64,000 nt of DNA, from NCBI GenBank assembly GCA_014843695.1, contig CM026390.1, forward strand, positions 13,184,904-13,248,903. Reading direction: 5' to 3'. The DNA is from Archivesica marissinica (lineage: Eukaryota; Mollusca; Bivalvia; Venerida; Vesicomyidae). The position numbers and the translations under genes are program-made. Positions 22,591 through 34,349 of the stretch are shown here, piece by piece. The notes beneath the pieces are model-generated. The model did no database searches. It was not told where the DNA came from and worked only from the letters and a program-made list of their open reading frames with translations. Each line of letters begins with the position of its first letter. Positions within the stretch are counted from its first letter, which is position 1.

Positions 22591-22915
22591 AGCTGTCAAC
22601 ACTAATTACTCACTTAATGTACACAGTTCCTCTGTTTTTATCGTTGTTTCCTTTGCACAACTTGCTATCAATTTTGCATCTACTTTCTCACCATATAGTA
22701 ATTAAATTACAGTATAGTAATTGTTAATTACATGTAGTAATTAAATTACAATATCTCGACAGATATTCTACAGTAATTACAATGGGTACATATGTGTAAA
22801 GATTTATTATTATTAATTAAATAATTAATTAACACGATTCTTGTAAAATCACGAGTAACGATACCGCAACATCTGGTTAAGGAACAACAGTAAAAACAAA
22901 GGATTCCAATGAACG
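22591..22915. other. AT-rich TMC intron
   Basis: Several AATTA/TAATTA runs. No further feature. Confidence 0.4.
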
Positions 22916-22919
22916 CAAG

Positions 22920-23040
22920 TCGTGATAGCGAAGTGGTAGCTCGTTCTCTTCAGGTGTGAAAGGCCCGGCATTCGCTCCCAGCTGTAGCCGTTACCATTGT
23001 GCCCGTATGCAGGTTTTGAGGATAAGAATTTTACAAGACT
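22920..23040 (+). mobile_element. tRNA-headed SINE, family D head
   Basis: tRNA-like head TAGCGAAGTGGTAGCTCG, B-box-like GGCATTCGCTCCC, then GCCGTTACCATTGTGCCCG. A related body is at 60525. A tail of the same kind appears after the foldback element at 23345. Confidence 0.65.
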
Positions 23041-23204
23041 CTTTCATTCTAATCCTGTTTCTAATCCTGTATTTTAATATATGTAATGTTATGCATTGTT
23101 CAAACTGCATACGACTGGGACATAACATATGTTTAAACTAACGCACTTATATTCCACATTGCCTTTTTATCTTCATTATTTTGATGGATTAGGACCAGGC
23201 GCCT

Positions 23205-23340
23205 ATGTTGTAAAACTTTTCTCAGATATCAAACTCGAACTCGAAATTTGATTGGTTGATTGTGAGTTTCACACTCAGCTGAACCAATCCAAAGCTAGAG
23301 ACCTGAGATTGAGATTGGAGAAAAGTTTTATAACCTCTGG
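23205..23340. mobile_element. Foldback/MITE-like inverted repeat
   Basis: TTGTAAAACTTTTCTC at left is mirrored by GAGAAAAGTTTTATAA at right; the arms extend about 65 bp each (GATTGGTTGATTG against AACCAATCC). It is inserted between a SINE D head and its tail. Confidence 0.75.
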
Positions 23341-23344
23341 GCAA

Positions 23345-23425
23345 GGTCTCGATAGCTGATTAATATAACGTTGTATATACTTGTTTCGCAATCGAGCTAT
23401 AATAAATTTGTACAGACTAAAGATT
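23345..23425 (+). mobile_element. SINE tail
   Basis: TGATTAATATAACG and CTTGTTTCGCAATCGAGC then AATAAATTTGTA, shared with SINEs at 33640, 60525 and 62891. Probably the distal part of the element begun at 22920. Confidence 0.65.
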
Positions 23426-23551
23426 CCAAATAAAAGTACCGATATCCATTTCGGGATAACTCAGACTTTATCTGCCAAGGGAGGTAACAGAAACGCCAGC
23501 GATATATATCTCTCAGCTATTTCCACATACACATGTAGTTTATACTTGTAG

Positions 23552-23626
23552 GTTGGGTTTCTTCTTTGTGCCCATGTTGCCACTCTCTGCGTGCTGAGAA
23601 TCATCATTCTGTTCTATCTAAAAATG
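23552..23626 (+). pseudogene. TMC exon e, with a net 1-nt deletion
   Basis: Acceptor ATACTTGTAG|GTTGGG, donor CTAAAAATG|GTGAGA. Read in the phase set by exon d it gives W-LGFFFVPMLPLSA, the family's WxGxFFxPxLP, then meets TGA at 23595-23597. From 23594 the frame one step over gives LRIIILFYLKM, which aligns with the family's next residues and leaves phase 0, as the following exon needs. So one base is missing near 23592-23594. Splice sites look intact. Confidence 0.85.
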
Positions 23627-24080
23627 GTGAGACCACAGGAGCTTGAAAATGTATTCTTAAGAAACTAAAAATCTTGTAATTCTCGCTTACACCTCCCCAA
23701 AATATATATAGTTGGTCTTAGGAATATCTGCATATCTGCAAGACCCACAGACAACGTCCGTCCCCGATTCTGGAAGTGTACAGACATGTGAATTTCTGGA
23801 CCTGAATGTACAATAGAAGGCCAATTTTACATATGCCGTCATTGTCCGTTATGTCGAATTACGTCGGACCGAACAAAATACTTCGACATATCCGAAGTTT
23901 GACGAAATTCTATATAACCGTAGCCAGTTATATGTAAACGATATTGTATGAAACGGGACTTTGGTCCGACTTCGAGATAACCAGATAATTCGACATAACC
24001 GATGCATATGCATTATTACTACATTATTATTTTCTTACTTTGAACACTTCAAACTTAATAACAAGAACCTTTCTTTCATG

Positions 24081-27000
24081 TATACAAAAATATGTGATTC
24101 TGTATGAAACTGTATGCAAGCAAAGTTATGTGCGCTGTATGGAACTGTATACAAGCAAAGTTATGTGCGCTGTATGGAACTGTATGCAAGCAAAGTTATG
24201 TGCGCTGTATGGAACTGTATGTAAGCAAAGTTATGTGCGCTGTATGAAACTGTATACAAGCAAAGTTATGTGCGCTGTATGGAACTGTATACAAGCAAAG
24301 TTATGTGCGCTGTATGGAACTGTATGCTAGCAAAGTTATGTGCGCTGTATGGAACTGTATACACGCAAAGTTATGTGCGCTGTATTAAACTGTATGCTAG
24401 CAAAGTTATGTGCGCTGTATGAAACTGTATGCTAGCAAAGTTATGTGCGCTGTATGAAACTGTATACAAGCAATGTTATGTGCGCTGTATGGAACTGTAT
24501 ACAAGCAAAGTTATGTGCACTGTATGAAACTGTATGTAAGCAAAGTTATGTGCGCTGTATGAAACTGTATACAAGCAAAGTTATGTGAGCTGTATGGAAC
24601 TGTATGCAAGCAAAGTTATGTGCACTGTATGAAACTGTATGCAAGCAAAGTTATGTGCGCTGTATGGAACTGTATACAAGCAAAGTTATGTGCGCTGTAT
24701 GGAACTGTATACAAGCAAAGTTATGTGCGCTGTATGAAACTGTATACAAGCAAAGTTATGTGCGCTGTATGAAACTGTACGCAAGCAAAGTTATGTGCGC
24801 TGTATGGAACTGTATGCAAGCAAAGTTATGTGCGCTGTATGGAACTGTATGCAAGCAAAGTTATGTGCGCTGTATGGAACTGTATACAAGCAAAGTTATG
24901 TGCGCTGTATGAAACTGTATGTAAGCAAAGTTATGTGCGCTGTATGGAACTTTATGCAAGCAAAGTTATGTGCGCTGTATGGAACTGTACACAAGCAAAG
25001 TTATGTGCGCTGTATGGAACTGTTTGCAAGCAAAGTTATGTGCGCTGTATGGAACTGTATACAAGCAAAGTTATGTGCGCTGTATGGAACTGTATACAAG
25101 CAAAGTTATGTGTGCTGTATGAAACTGTATGCAAGCAAAGTTATGTGCGCTGTATGGAACTGTATACAAGCACAATTATGTGCGCTGTATGAAACTGCAT
25201 ACAAGCAAAATTATGTGCGCTGTATGGAATTGTATGCAAGCAAAGTTATGTGCGCTGTATGAAACTGTATGCAAGCAAAATTATGTGCGCTGTATGGAAC
25301 TCTATGCAAGCAAAGTTATGTGCGCTATATGGAACTGTATGCAAGCAAAGTTATGTGCGCTGTATGAAACTGTATACAAGCAAAGTTATGTGCGCTGTAT
25401 GGAGCTGTATACAAGCAAAGTTATGTGCGCTGTATTAAACTGTATACAAGCATAGTTATGTGCGCTGTACGAAACTGTATACAAGCAAAGTTATGTGCGC
25501 TGTATGGAACTGTATGCAAGCAACGTTATGTGCGCTGTATGGAACTGTATGCAAGCAAAGTTATGTGCGCTGTATGGAACTGTATACAAGCAAAGTTATG
25601 TGCGCTGTATGAAACTGTATACAAGCAAAGTTATGTGCGCTGTATGAAACTGTATACAAGCAAAGTTATGTGCGCTGTATGAAACTGTATACAAGCAAAG
25701 TTATGTGCGCTGTATGAAACTGTATACAAGCAAAGTTATGTGCACTGTATTTAACTGTATACAAGCAAAGTTATGTGCGCTGTATGGAACTGTATGCAAG
25801 CAAAGTTAGTGCGCTGTATGGAACTGTATACAAGCAAAGTTATGTGCGCTGTATGGAACGGTATGCAAGCAAAGTTATGTGCGATGTATGGAACTGTATG
25901 CAAGCAAAGTTATGTGGCTATATGGAACTGTATGCAAGCAAAGTTATGTGCGCTGTATGAAACTGTATACAAGTAAAGGTATGTGCGCTGTATTAAACTG
26001 TATGCTAGCAAAGTTATGTGCGCTGTATGAAACTGTATTATAGCAAAGTTATGTGCACTGTATGAAACTGTATACAAGCAAAGTTATGTGCGCTGTATGG
26101 ATGTATACAAGCAAGTTATGTGCGCTGTATGGAACTGTATACAAGCAAAGTTATGTGCGCTGTATGAAACTGTATACAAGCACAGTTATGTGCGCTGTAT
26201 GAAACTGTATACAAGCAAAGTTATGTGCGCTGTATGAAACTGTATATGTTTGTGGTGTTGGTGTTGGTTTCTGTATACAAGCAAAGTTATGTGCGCTGTA
26301 TGGAACTGTATACAAGCAAAGTTATGTGCGCTGTATGGAACTGTATGCAAGCAAAGTTATGTGCGCTGTATTAAACTGTATGCTAGCAAAGTTATGTGCG
26401 CTGTATGGAACTGTATACACGCAAAGTTATGTGCGCTGTATGAACTGTATGCTAGCAAGTTATGTGGTGTTGTGTTGTGTTTGTGGTGTTGTGTTGGTTT
26501 GTGTGTTGTGTTGGGTTTGTGGTGTTGTGTTGGTTTGTGGTGTTGGTGTTGGGTTTGTGTGTTGTGTTGGGTTTGGGTGTTGGTGTTGGTTTGTGGCTGT
26601 ATGGACTGTATACAAGCAAAGTTATGTGCGCTGTATGGAACTGTATACAAGCAAAGTTATGTGCGCTGTATGAAACTGTATGCAAGCAAAGTTATGTGCG
26701 CTGTATGGAACTGTATGCAAGCAAAGTTATGTGCGCTGTATGGAACTGTATGCAAGCATAGTTATGTGCGCTGTATGGAACTGTATGCAAGCATAGTTAT
26801 GTGCGCTGTATGAAACTGTATGTAAGCAAAGTTATGTGCGCTGTATGGAACTTTATGCAAGCAAAGTTATGTGCGCTGTATGGAACTGTACACAAGCAAA
26901 GTTATGTGCGCTGTATGGAACTGTTTGCAAGCAAAGGTATGTGCGCTGTATGGAACTGTATACAAGCAAAGTTATGTGCGCTGTATGGAACTGTATACAA

Positions 27001-30000
27001 GCAAAGTTATGTGCGCTGTATGTAACTGTATACAAGCACAATTATGTGCGCTGTATGAAACTGCATACAAGCAAAATTATGTGCGCTGTATGGAATTGTA
27101 TGCAAGCAAAGTTATGTGCGCTGTATGAAACTGTATGCAAGCAAAATTATGTGCGCTGTATGGAACTGTATGCAAGCAAAGTTATGTGCGCTATAAGGAA
27201 CTGTATGCAAGCAAAGTTATGTGCGCTGTATGAAACTGTATACAAGCAAAGTTATGTGCGCTGTATGGAGCTGTATACAAGCAAAGTTATGTGCGCTGTA
27301 TTAAACTGTATACAAGCATAGTTATGTGCGCTGTACGAAAATGTATACAAGCAAAGTTATGTGCGCTGTATGGAACTGTATGCAAGCAACGTTATGTGCG
27401 CTGTATGGAACTGTATGCAAGCAAAGTTATGTGCGCTGTATGGAACTGTATACAAGCAAAGTTATGTGCGCTGTATGAAACTGTATACAAGCAAAGTTAT
27501 GTGCGCTGTATGAAACTGTATACAAGCAAAGTTATGTGCGCTGTATGAAACTGTATACAAGCAAAGTTATGTGCGCTGTATGAAACTGTATACAAGCAAA
27601 GTTATGTGCGCTGTATTTAACTGTATACAAGCAAAGTTATGTGCGCTGTATGGAACTGTATGCAAGCAAAGTTATGTGCGCTGTATGGAACTGTATACAA
27701 GCAAAGTTATGTGTGCTGTATGAAACTGTATGCAAGCAAAGTTATGTGCGCTGTATGGAACTGTATACAAGCACAATTATGTGCGCTGTATGAAACTGCA
27801 TACAAGCAAAATTATGTGCGCTGTATGGAATTGTATGCAAGCAAAGTTATGTGCGCTGTATGAAACTGTATGCAAGCAAAATTATGTGCGCTGTATGGAA
27901 CTCTATGCAAGCAAAGTTATGTGCGCTATATGGAACTGTATGCAAGCAAAGTTATGTGCGCTGTATGAAACTGTATACAAGCAAAGTTATGTGCGCTGTA
28001 TGGAGCTGTATACAAGCAAAGTTATGTGCGCTGTATTAAACTGTATACAAGCATAGTTATGTGCGCTGTACGAAACTGTATACAAGCAAAGTTATGTGCG
28101 CTGTATGGAACTGTATGCAAGCAACGTTATGTGCGCTGTATGGAACTGTATGCAAGCAAAGTTATGTGCGCTGTATGGAACTGTATACAAGCAAAGTTAT
28201 GTGCGCTGTATGAAACTGTATACAAGCAAAGTTATGTGCGCTGTATGAAACTGTATACAAGCAAAGTTATGTGCGCTGTATGAAACTGTATACAAGCAAA
28301 GTTATGTGCGCTGTATGAAACTGTATACAAGCAAAGTTATGTGCGCTGTATTTAACTGTATACAAGCAAAGTTATGTGCGCTGTATGGAACTGTATGCAA
28401 GCAAAGTTAGTGCGCTGTATGGAACTGTATACAAGCAAAGTTATGTGCGCTGTATGGAACGGTATGCAAGCAAAGTTATGTGCGATGTATGGAACTGTAT
28501 GCAAGCAAAGTTATGTGGCTATATGGAACTGTATGCAAGCAAAGTTATGTGCGCTGTATGAAACTGCATACAAGTAAAGGTATGTGCGCTGTATTAAACT
28601 GTATGCTAGCAAAGTTATGTGCGCTGTATGAAACTGTATTATAGCAAAGTTATGTGCACTGTATGAAACTGTATACAAGCAAAGTTATGTGCACTGTATG
28701 GAATGTATACAAGCAAAGTTATGTGCGCTGTATGGAACTGTATACAAGCAAAGTTATGTGCGCTGTATGAAACTGTATACAAGCACAGTTATGTGCGCTG
28801 TATGAAACTGTATACAAGCAAAGTTATGTGCGCTGTATGAAACTGTATACAAGCATAGTTATGTGCGCTGTATGGAACTGTATACAAGCAAAGTTATGTG
28901 CGCTGTATGGAACTGTATGTAAGCAAAGTTATGTGCGCTGTATGAAACTGTATACAAGCAAAGTTATGTGCGCTGTATGGAACTGTATACAAGCAAAGTT
29001 ATGTGCGCTGTATGGAACTGTATGCAAGCAAAGTTATGTGCGCTGTATTAAACTGTATGCTAGCAAAGTTATGTGCGCTGTATGGAACTGTATACACGCA
29101 AAGTTATGTGCGCTGTATTAAACTGTATGCTAGCAAAGTTATGTGCGCTGTATGAAACTGTATGCTAGCAAAGTTATGTGCGCTGTATGAAACTGTATAC
29201 AAGCAATGTTATGTGCGCTGTATGGAACTGTATACAAGCAAAGTTATGTGCACTGTATGAAACTGTATGCAAGCAAAGTTATGTGCGCTGTATGAAACTG
29301 TATACAAGCAAAGTTATGTGAGCTGTATGGAACTGTATGCAAGCAAAGTTATGTGCACTGTATGAAACTGTATGCAAGCAAAGTTATGTGCGCTGTATGG
29401 AACTGTATACAAGCAAAGTTATGTGCGCTGTATGGAACTGTATACAAGCAAAGTTATGTGCGCTGTATGAAACTGTATACAAGCAAAGTTATGTGCGCTG
29501 TATGAAACTGTACGCAAGCAAAGTTATGTGCGCTGTATGGAACTGTATGCAAGCAAAGTTATGTGCGCTGTATGGAACTGTATGCAAGCAAAGTTATGTG
29601 CGCTGTATGGAACTGTATACAAGCAAAGTTATGTGCGCTGTATGAAACTGTATGTAAGCAAAGTTATGTGCGCTGTATGGAACTTTATGCAAGCAAAGTT
29701 ATGTGCGCTGTATGGAACTGTACACAAGCAAAGTTATGTGCGCTGTATGGAACTGTTTGCAAGCAAAGTTATGTGCGCTGTATGGAACTGTTTGCAAGCA
29801 AAGTTATGTGCGCTGTATGGAACTGTATACAAGCAAAGTTATGTGCGCTGTATGGAACTGTATACAAGCAAAGTTATGTGTGCTGTATGAAACTGTATGC
29901 AAGCAAAGTTATGTGCGCTGTATGGAACTGTATACAAGCACAATTATGTGCGCTGTATGAAACTGCATACAAGCAAAATTATGTGCGCTGTATGGAATTG

Positions 30001-31065
30001 TATGCAAGCAAAGTTATGTGCGCTGTATGAAACTGTATGCAAGCAAAATTATGTGCGCTGTATGGAACTCTATGCAAGCAAAGTTATGTGCGCTATATGG
30101 AACTGTATGCAAGCAAAGTTATGTGCGCTGTATGAAACTGTATACAAGCAAAGTTATGTGCGCTGTATGGAGCTGTATACAAGCAAAGTTATGTGCGCTG
30201 TATTAAACTGTATACAAGCATAGTTATGTGCGCTGTACGAAACTGTATACAAGCAAAGTTATGTGCGCTGTATGGAACTGTATGCAAGCAACGTTATGTG
30301 CGCTGTATGGAACTGTATGCAAGCAAAGTTATGTGCGCTGTATGGAACTGTATACAAGCAAAGTTATGTGCGCTGTATGAAACTGTATACAAGCAAAGTT
30401 ATGTGCGCTGTATGAAACTGTATACAAGCAAAGTTATGTGCGCTGTATGAAACTGTATACAAGCACAGTTATGTGCGCTGTATGAAACTGTATACAAGCA
30501 CAGTTATGTGCGCTGTATTTAACTGTATACAAGCAAAGTTATGTGCGCTGTATGGAACTGTATGCAAGCAAAGTTAGTGCGCTGTATGGAACTGTATACA
30601 AGCAAAGTTATGTGCGCTGTATGGAACGGTATGCAAGCAAAGTTATGTGCGATGTATGGAACTGTATGCAAGCAAAGTTATGTGGCTATATGGAACTGTA
30701 TGCAAGCAAAGTTATGTGCGCTGTATGAAACTGTATACAAGTAAAGGTATGTGCGCTGTATTAAACTGTATGCTAGCAAAGTTATGTGCGCTGTATGAAA
30801 CTGTATTATAGCAAAGTTATGTGCACTGTATGAAACTGTATACAAGCAAAGTTATGTGCGCTGTATGGACTGTATACAAGCAAAGTTATGTGCGCTGTAT
30901 GGAACTGTATACAAGCAAAGTTATGTGCGCTGTATGAAACTGTATACAAGCACAGTTATGTGCGCTGTATGAAACTGTATACAAGCAAAGTTATGTGCGC
31001 TGTATGAAACTGTATACAAGCATAGTTATGTGCGCTGTATGGAACTGTATGCAAGCATAGTTATT
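24081..31065. repeat. 35-bp satellite array, about 199 copies
   Basis: Unit GTATACAAGCAAAGTTATGT plus GCGCTGTATGAAACT. Unit variants (ATGCTAG, CAACGTT, AATTATG, GTTAGTGCG, GTGGCTATATGG) recur in the same order, showing multi-kb copies: for example blocks at 25775, 28376 and 30543 (spacings 2601 and 2167 bp) and at 24604 and 29337 (4733 bp). All apparent frames (CALYGTVCKQSYVRCMELYA type) are periodicity artefacts. Confidence 0.97.
26461..26600. repeat. GT-rich insert within the 35-bp array
   Basis: About 140 bp of GTGGTGTTGTGTTGGTTTGT-like sequence interrupts the array. A shorter related piece lies at 26246-26272. It has no relation to the unit. Confidence 0.85.
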
Positions 31066-31349
31066 TGATAAATGACTTTCTTCAAGTTGTACTTGTACAG
31101 CATGACGCTACCACAATTAAACTATTATTGTGTTTCTATTATACTATAGGACATAGAAAAAGCACACTTCGGATAAGTATACATAGTTTTAAACATTTTG
31201 GAATATTTTTAATTGTTCAGTTTGTGTTTTGTAATAAATATGTGATATATCTTTGATGGAATCCTTCGTATTACGTTTTCATGTAATAATAATCATATAC
31301 TGTAGGTGTGCGTTTTCTATGTCCTCTAGTATATATTGCGTTCTTGCAG

Positions 31350-31480
31350 TTGTCGGCCTTGTACAACACTGTGCCGCCAGAGAAGCCGTACCAGGCGGCA
31401 CGATCCAACGCCGTCTTCATGGTAGTTCTTCTCATCGCATTCTTTCTGGTCGCCAGCCCCATGGGATAGGTTCTGGTTCC
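31350..31480 (+). pseudogene. TMC exon f, in-frame TAG
   Basis: Acceptor GTTCTTGCAG|TTGTCG, donor CTGGTTCC|GTAAGC, 43 codons + 2 nt. It encodes LSALYNTVPPEKPYQAARSN, then the helix AVFMVVLLIAFFLVASPMG, then TAG (31467-31469), then VLV and CC. Family members have an aromatic, usually Tyr, at the TAG position (P-x-x-Y). TAG is one base from TAC or TAT. The two bases left at the donor combine with A from the next exon to give Pro. Confidence 0.87.
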
Positions 31481-31796
31481 GTAAGCATTGCTACACCAAT
31501 CCACGTCAGTACCGTAGCCAAAGGCACATTTCAACCTAGGCAATCTAGCGGGTACTTTAAAAGTGTTGGGGTATAGAAGCAATTTCCTGCGTTTTCTGAT
31601 TTAATGCGTTTAGACGTATAATTATGTACTGACCTTTCAGCTCTCTAACAGTCAACATTTTATACAGCAAAGGGATATTTTGTTTGCATTTTATTTAGTA
31701 ATGTTTCATTTAAATCGTGTTTGCTTTGGACATTTTAACCTCAGTATTACGCAGTGTGGCTACGCGCCTGTACGTAACTCCACACTAAGCGTCTCA

Positions 31797-32218
31797 AAGC
31801 CGTGTTTGACTTCCTGACGGAGGACACATCTGTAAATCCCCGCATGGTGTTCGTATCACAACAGCAATGCCGTGTTTTACTTCCTGACGGAGGACACATC
31901 TGTAAATCCCCGCATGGTGTTCGTATCACGACAGCAAAGCCATGTTTTACTTCCTGGTGGAGGACACATCTGTAAATTCCCGCATGGTGTTCGTATCACG
32001 ACAGCAAAGCCATGTTTTACTTCCTGGTGGAGGACACATCTGTAAATCGCCGCATGGTGTTCGTATCACGACAGCAACACCATGTTTTACTTCCTGGCGG
32101 AGGACACATCTGTAAATCCCCGCATGGTGTTCGTATTACGACAGCAACACCATGTTTTACTTCCTGACGGAGGACACATCTGTAAATCCCCGCATGGTGT
32201 TCGTATTACGACAGCAAA
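31797..32218. repeat. 70-bp tandem repeat, six copies
   Basis: Units with TTTTACTTCCTGACGGAGGA, ACACATCTGTAAATCCCCGC and ATGGTGTTCGTATCACGACA at 70-bp spacing (31801, 31871, 31941 and so on), in the TMC intron. Confidence 0.95.
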
Positions 32219-32254
32219 GTGAATGTATATATGTATGCTCCTTTAATGTCAAAC

Positions 32255-32440
32255 CCCTCGCGGGGACTTAGACATTTTTCCTGGGCAGGCTTAGCCGACC
32301 TAAGCGATTAACCAGTACTAAGCAATGTGTGTGAGGTGCCTTGCTCAATGACACTACATACGTGGCCTGACCGAGTATCGAACCGGGGACCATTCGATTC
32401 CAAATCCGACGCTCTACCATTGGACCACGGACGCCACACG
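32255..32440 (-). mobile_element. tRNA-derived SINE, family E
   Basis: Minus strand head GTCCGTGGTCCAATGGTAGA and B box GGTTCGATACTC, then TTGAGCAAGGCACCTC. The rest of the body ends near CCTCGCGGGG. The extended body after the head argues against a functional tRNA gene. Confidence 0.75.
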
Positions 32441-32636
32441 AGTGAATAAAACGCGGTGCAAATACCGATGACTAATTGATACGTGAAGAGAACTTGATGG
32501 AGACGCAAGCAAATTACTTCATTGAACGCATGCCAAACCGCCGCGTTTGTTTTGGATTGTTCAAAGCAAACGCTGAGTTTCCGCGTTCTGACCAGAACGG
32601 GATAAGGACTAGTTGTAGTCTCAGTACGAACGTTAC

Positions 32637-32929
32637 AGACGGATCTGTTGTCCAGTGGTAACACGCTGGACTGGTAATCCTGGGATTGCAGGTTCGATCC
32701 CCCGTCTGACACTAATAAAATTAACGGTCTTTCAGATAGGACTTTAAACCAAGGTCTTGTGTCGGTGCTTTACACCGTGGACGTAAAAGAACCAGATGAG
32801 TCTCTGGAATGGGTATATGTCTGTATCATTGCAATATCCTCCAAAAATCTAAAATGACTAATCTCTTCAGGAGGCGTCGCTCATATGGGCAACCGGTAGC
32901 AACGATAAATAAACGTAAAGCACACACAA
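32637..32929 (+). mobile_element. SINE family A, complete
   Basis: Head GGATCTGTTGTCCAGTGG, B box GGTTCGATCCC, tail GGGCAACCGGTAGCAACG. Inside the TMC intron. Confidence 0.9.
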
Positions 32930-33098
32930 GTACGAACGTTTCTCGAATCGCCTTGACGTAGCGGAAACACGGGTGTTGAAGTAGCAAGAAACTGCATGCA
33001 ACGCTTATCTGCGTCTCCTACGTATTTGCCGTTCTCTCCCAGTGCGTCAGTGCGTATTTGTAGTGTACTTTGAGTTGAACGTGACATGGGCAGTATCC

Positions 33099-33129
33099 AT
33101 GTATGTATGTATGTATGTATGTATGTATG
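33099..33129. repeat. (ATGT)n microsatellite
   Basis: About seven ATGT units. Confidence 0.9.
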
Positions 33130-33639
33130 CACTATATTCGAGGGCTATGACCGTACTTGTAACCAATTATCGACAAAATTAGTCTTGTCTAGGGCGCACC
33201 ACTCCTATTAAAACACTGTCTGTCTTAATCAGGTCAGCTCTCACTCTCGTCTAGAAACATAATGCATTACGGTATATAATATTCAAACCATCACCGGATC
33301 CGGTTATATCTGTCGGGTCAGCAATTTATAATGTCAATCTATTGTGCAATTGTACTTTAACCATAAACCTGTGATATATGTCTTTTTGGAAACCCTCATT
33401 CTAAATAATTATATTCAAAGCACAAAACATGTATATTATGTACTAACTTAATCATATACGTCACCCGGTACACTTTGAACAATGTGCGAGTATATTTTAT
33501 TTATATAGTTAATTATAAAATTATAAAATCGGTCAATTAAAATCATAACTAATCACTTAGCAATTGATCAAATACATGTTTATGTCTGTTGTTACTGATC
33601 ACATGTATATTACTGATTGTGTTATCAAGTGATTGTGTT
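33130..33639. other. TMC intron, unannotated
   Basis: AT-rich, no feature seen. Confidence 0.4.
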
Positions 33640-33880
33640 GGCTGTCCGATTAGTGCAGTAGTTAGCGCGCTCGCTTCTCACCAATGCAACCCGGGTTCGA
33701 TCCTCGGACCGGGAAGTATGTGAGATGGTACGGTGGTCGCCAGATCGGACATGTGGGTTTTCTCCGGGTACTCCGGTTTCCTCCCACACGAATGACCACA
33801 TATACGCTTTCATCCGCGCCAACGAGAGTGATTAATATAAGTTGTTAGAACTCGTTAAATCGTTGTAAAATAAATAAAGT
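33640..33880 (+). mobile_element. SINE family B, V-type core
   Basis: Head GGCTGTCCGATTAGTGCAGT, B box GGTTCGATCCTC, core TGGGTTTTCTCCGGGTACTC and CGGTTTCCTCCCACAC (the V-type central domain known from bivalve SINEs), tail AGAGTGATTAATATAAGTTG and AAATAAATAAAG. Confidence 0.88.
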
Positions 33881-33907
33881 TTAAGTGTTTGTGAAAATTA
33901 AAAAATA

Positions 33908-34080
33908 AAAGTTCGTCAAACCTGTCTATAAAGGCCACCCTCGGGAAAGTAAAAAAGTGGTCTTTGTTGGCAGGTGGCCTCTCAATAGAGGGTTAAAATG
34001 CATTGAAAATGGCTCGATGGGAGAGAAAAATCGTGGTCTTTAGTGACAGATTCTTCATATGCGGCCTATATTCGGAGGTG
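33908..34080. mobile_element. Mariner-like fragment
   Basis: Starts with GTCAAACCTGTCTATAAAGG, similar to the TIR of the element at 38171, with GGCCACC / GGTGGCC pairs inside. No matching right end. Confidence 0.45.
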
Positions 34081-34193
34081 ACATTTGGCACAGGTTTTTG
34101 GTTTCTATTCATATAATGGGAACACACATAAGGTCACCGCAATGACCCGAAGGCATGCACTGTGGTGTACTTCACCTGTCTACAACATTTCAG

Positions 34194-34349
34194 AATACGC
34201 CCTTCCCCGATGTGTGGACCATTCCGGATATACTCGAGTCCTACTGAGATTGTCACTATACAGGTAGACCTGGCGGCACGCTGGTTCCGGATGACCTGGC
34301 TCATAATCACATCCCCCGTCTTCAGTATTGGCATAATACTGATCCTGGT
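34194..34349 (+). CDS. TMC exon g
   Basis: Acceptor CAACATTTCAG|AATACG, donor ATCCTGGT|GTAAGT. A + 51 codons + 2 nt. It encodes IRPSPMCGPFRIYSSPTEIV (family P-S-x-x-C-G-P-F), a linker, and the helix WLIITSPVFSIGIILIL. The choice of GTAAGT over the GTGTAA two bases earlier is fixed by the phase of the next exon (GT + A = Val). The last 11 exon bases and the donor are the seed of the array that follows. Confidence 0.88.

Noticed and set aside
24081..31065. Dozens of 60-190 codon frames on both strands in the 35-bp array
   Set aside because: Periodic 35-residue peptides from 105-nt cycles; frames shift with every indel.
31271..31582. 103-codon minus frame and 107-codon plus frame over TMC exon f
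   Set aside because: Other frames of the exon; only the frame starting TTG TCG at 31350 gives TMC residues and matching phases.
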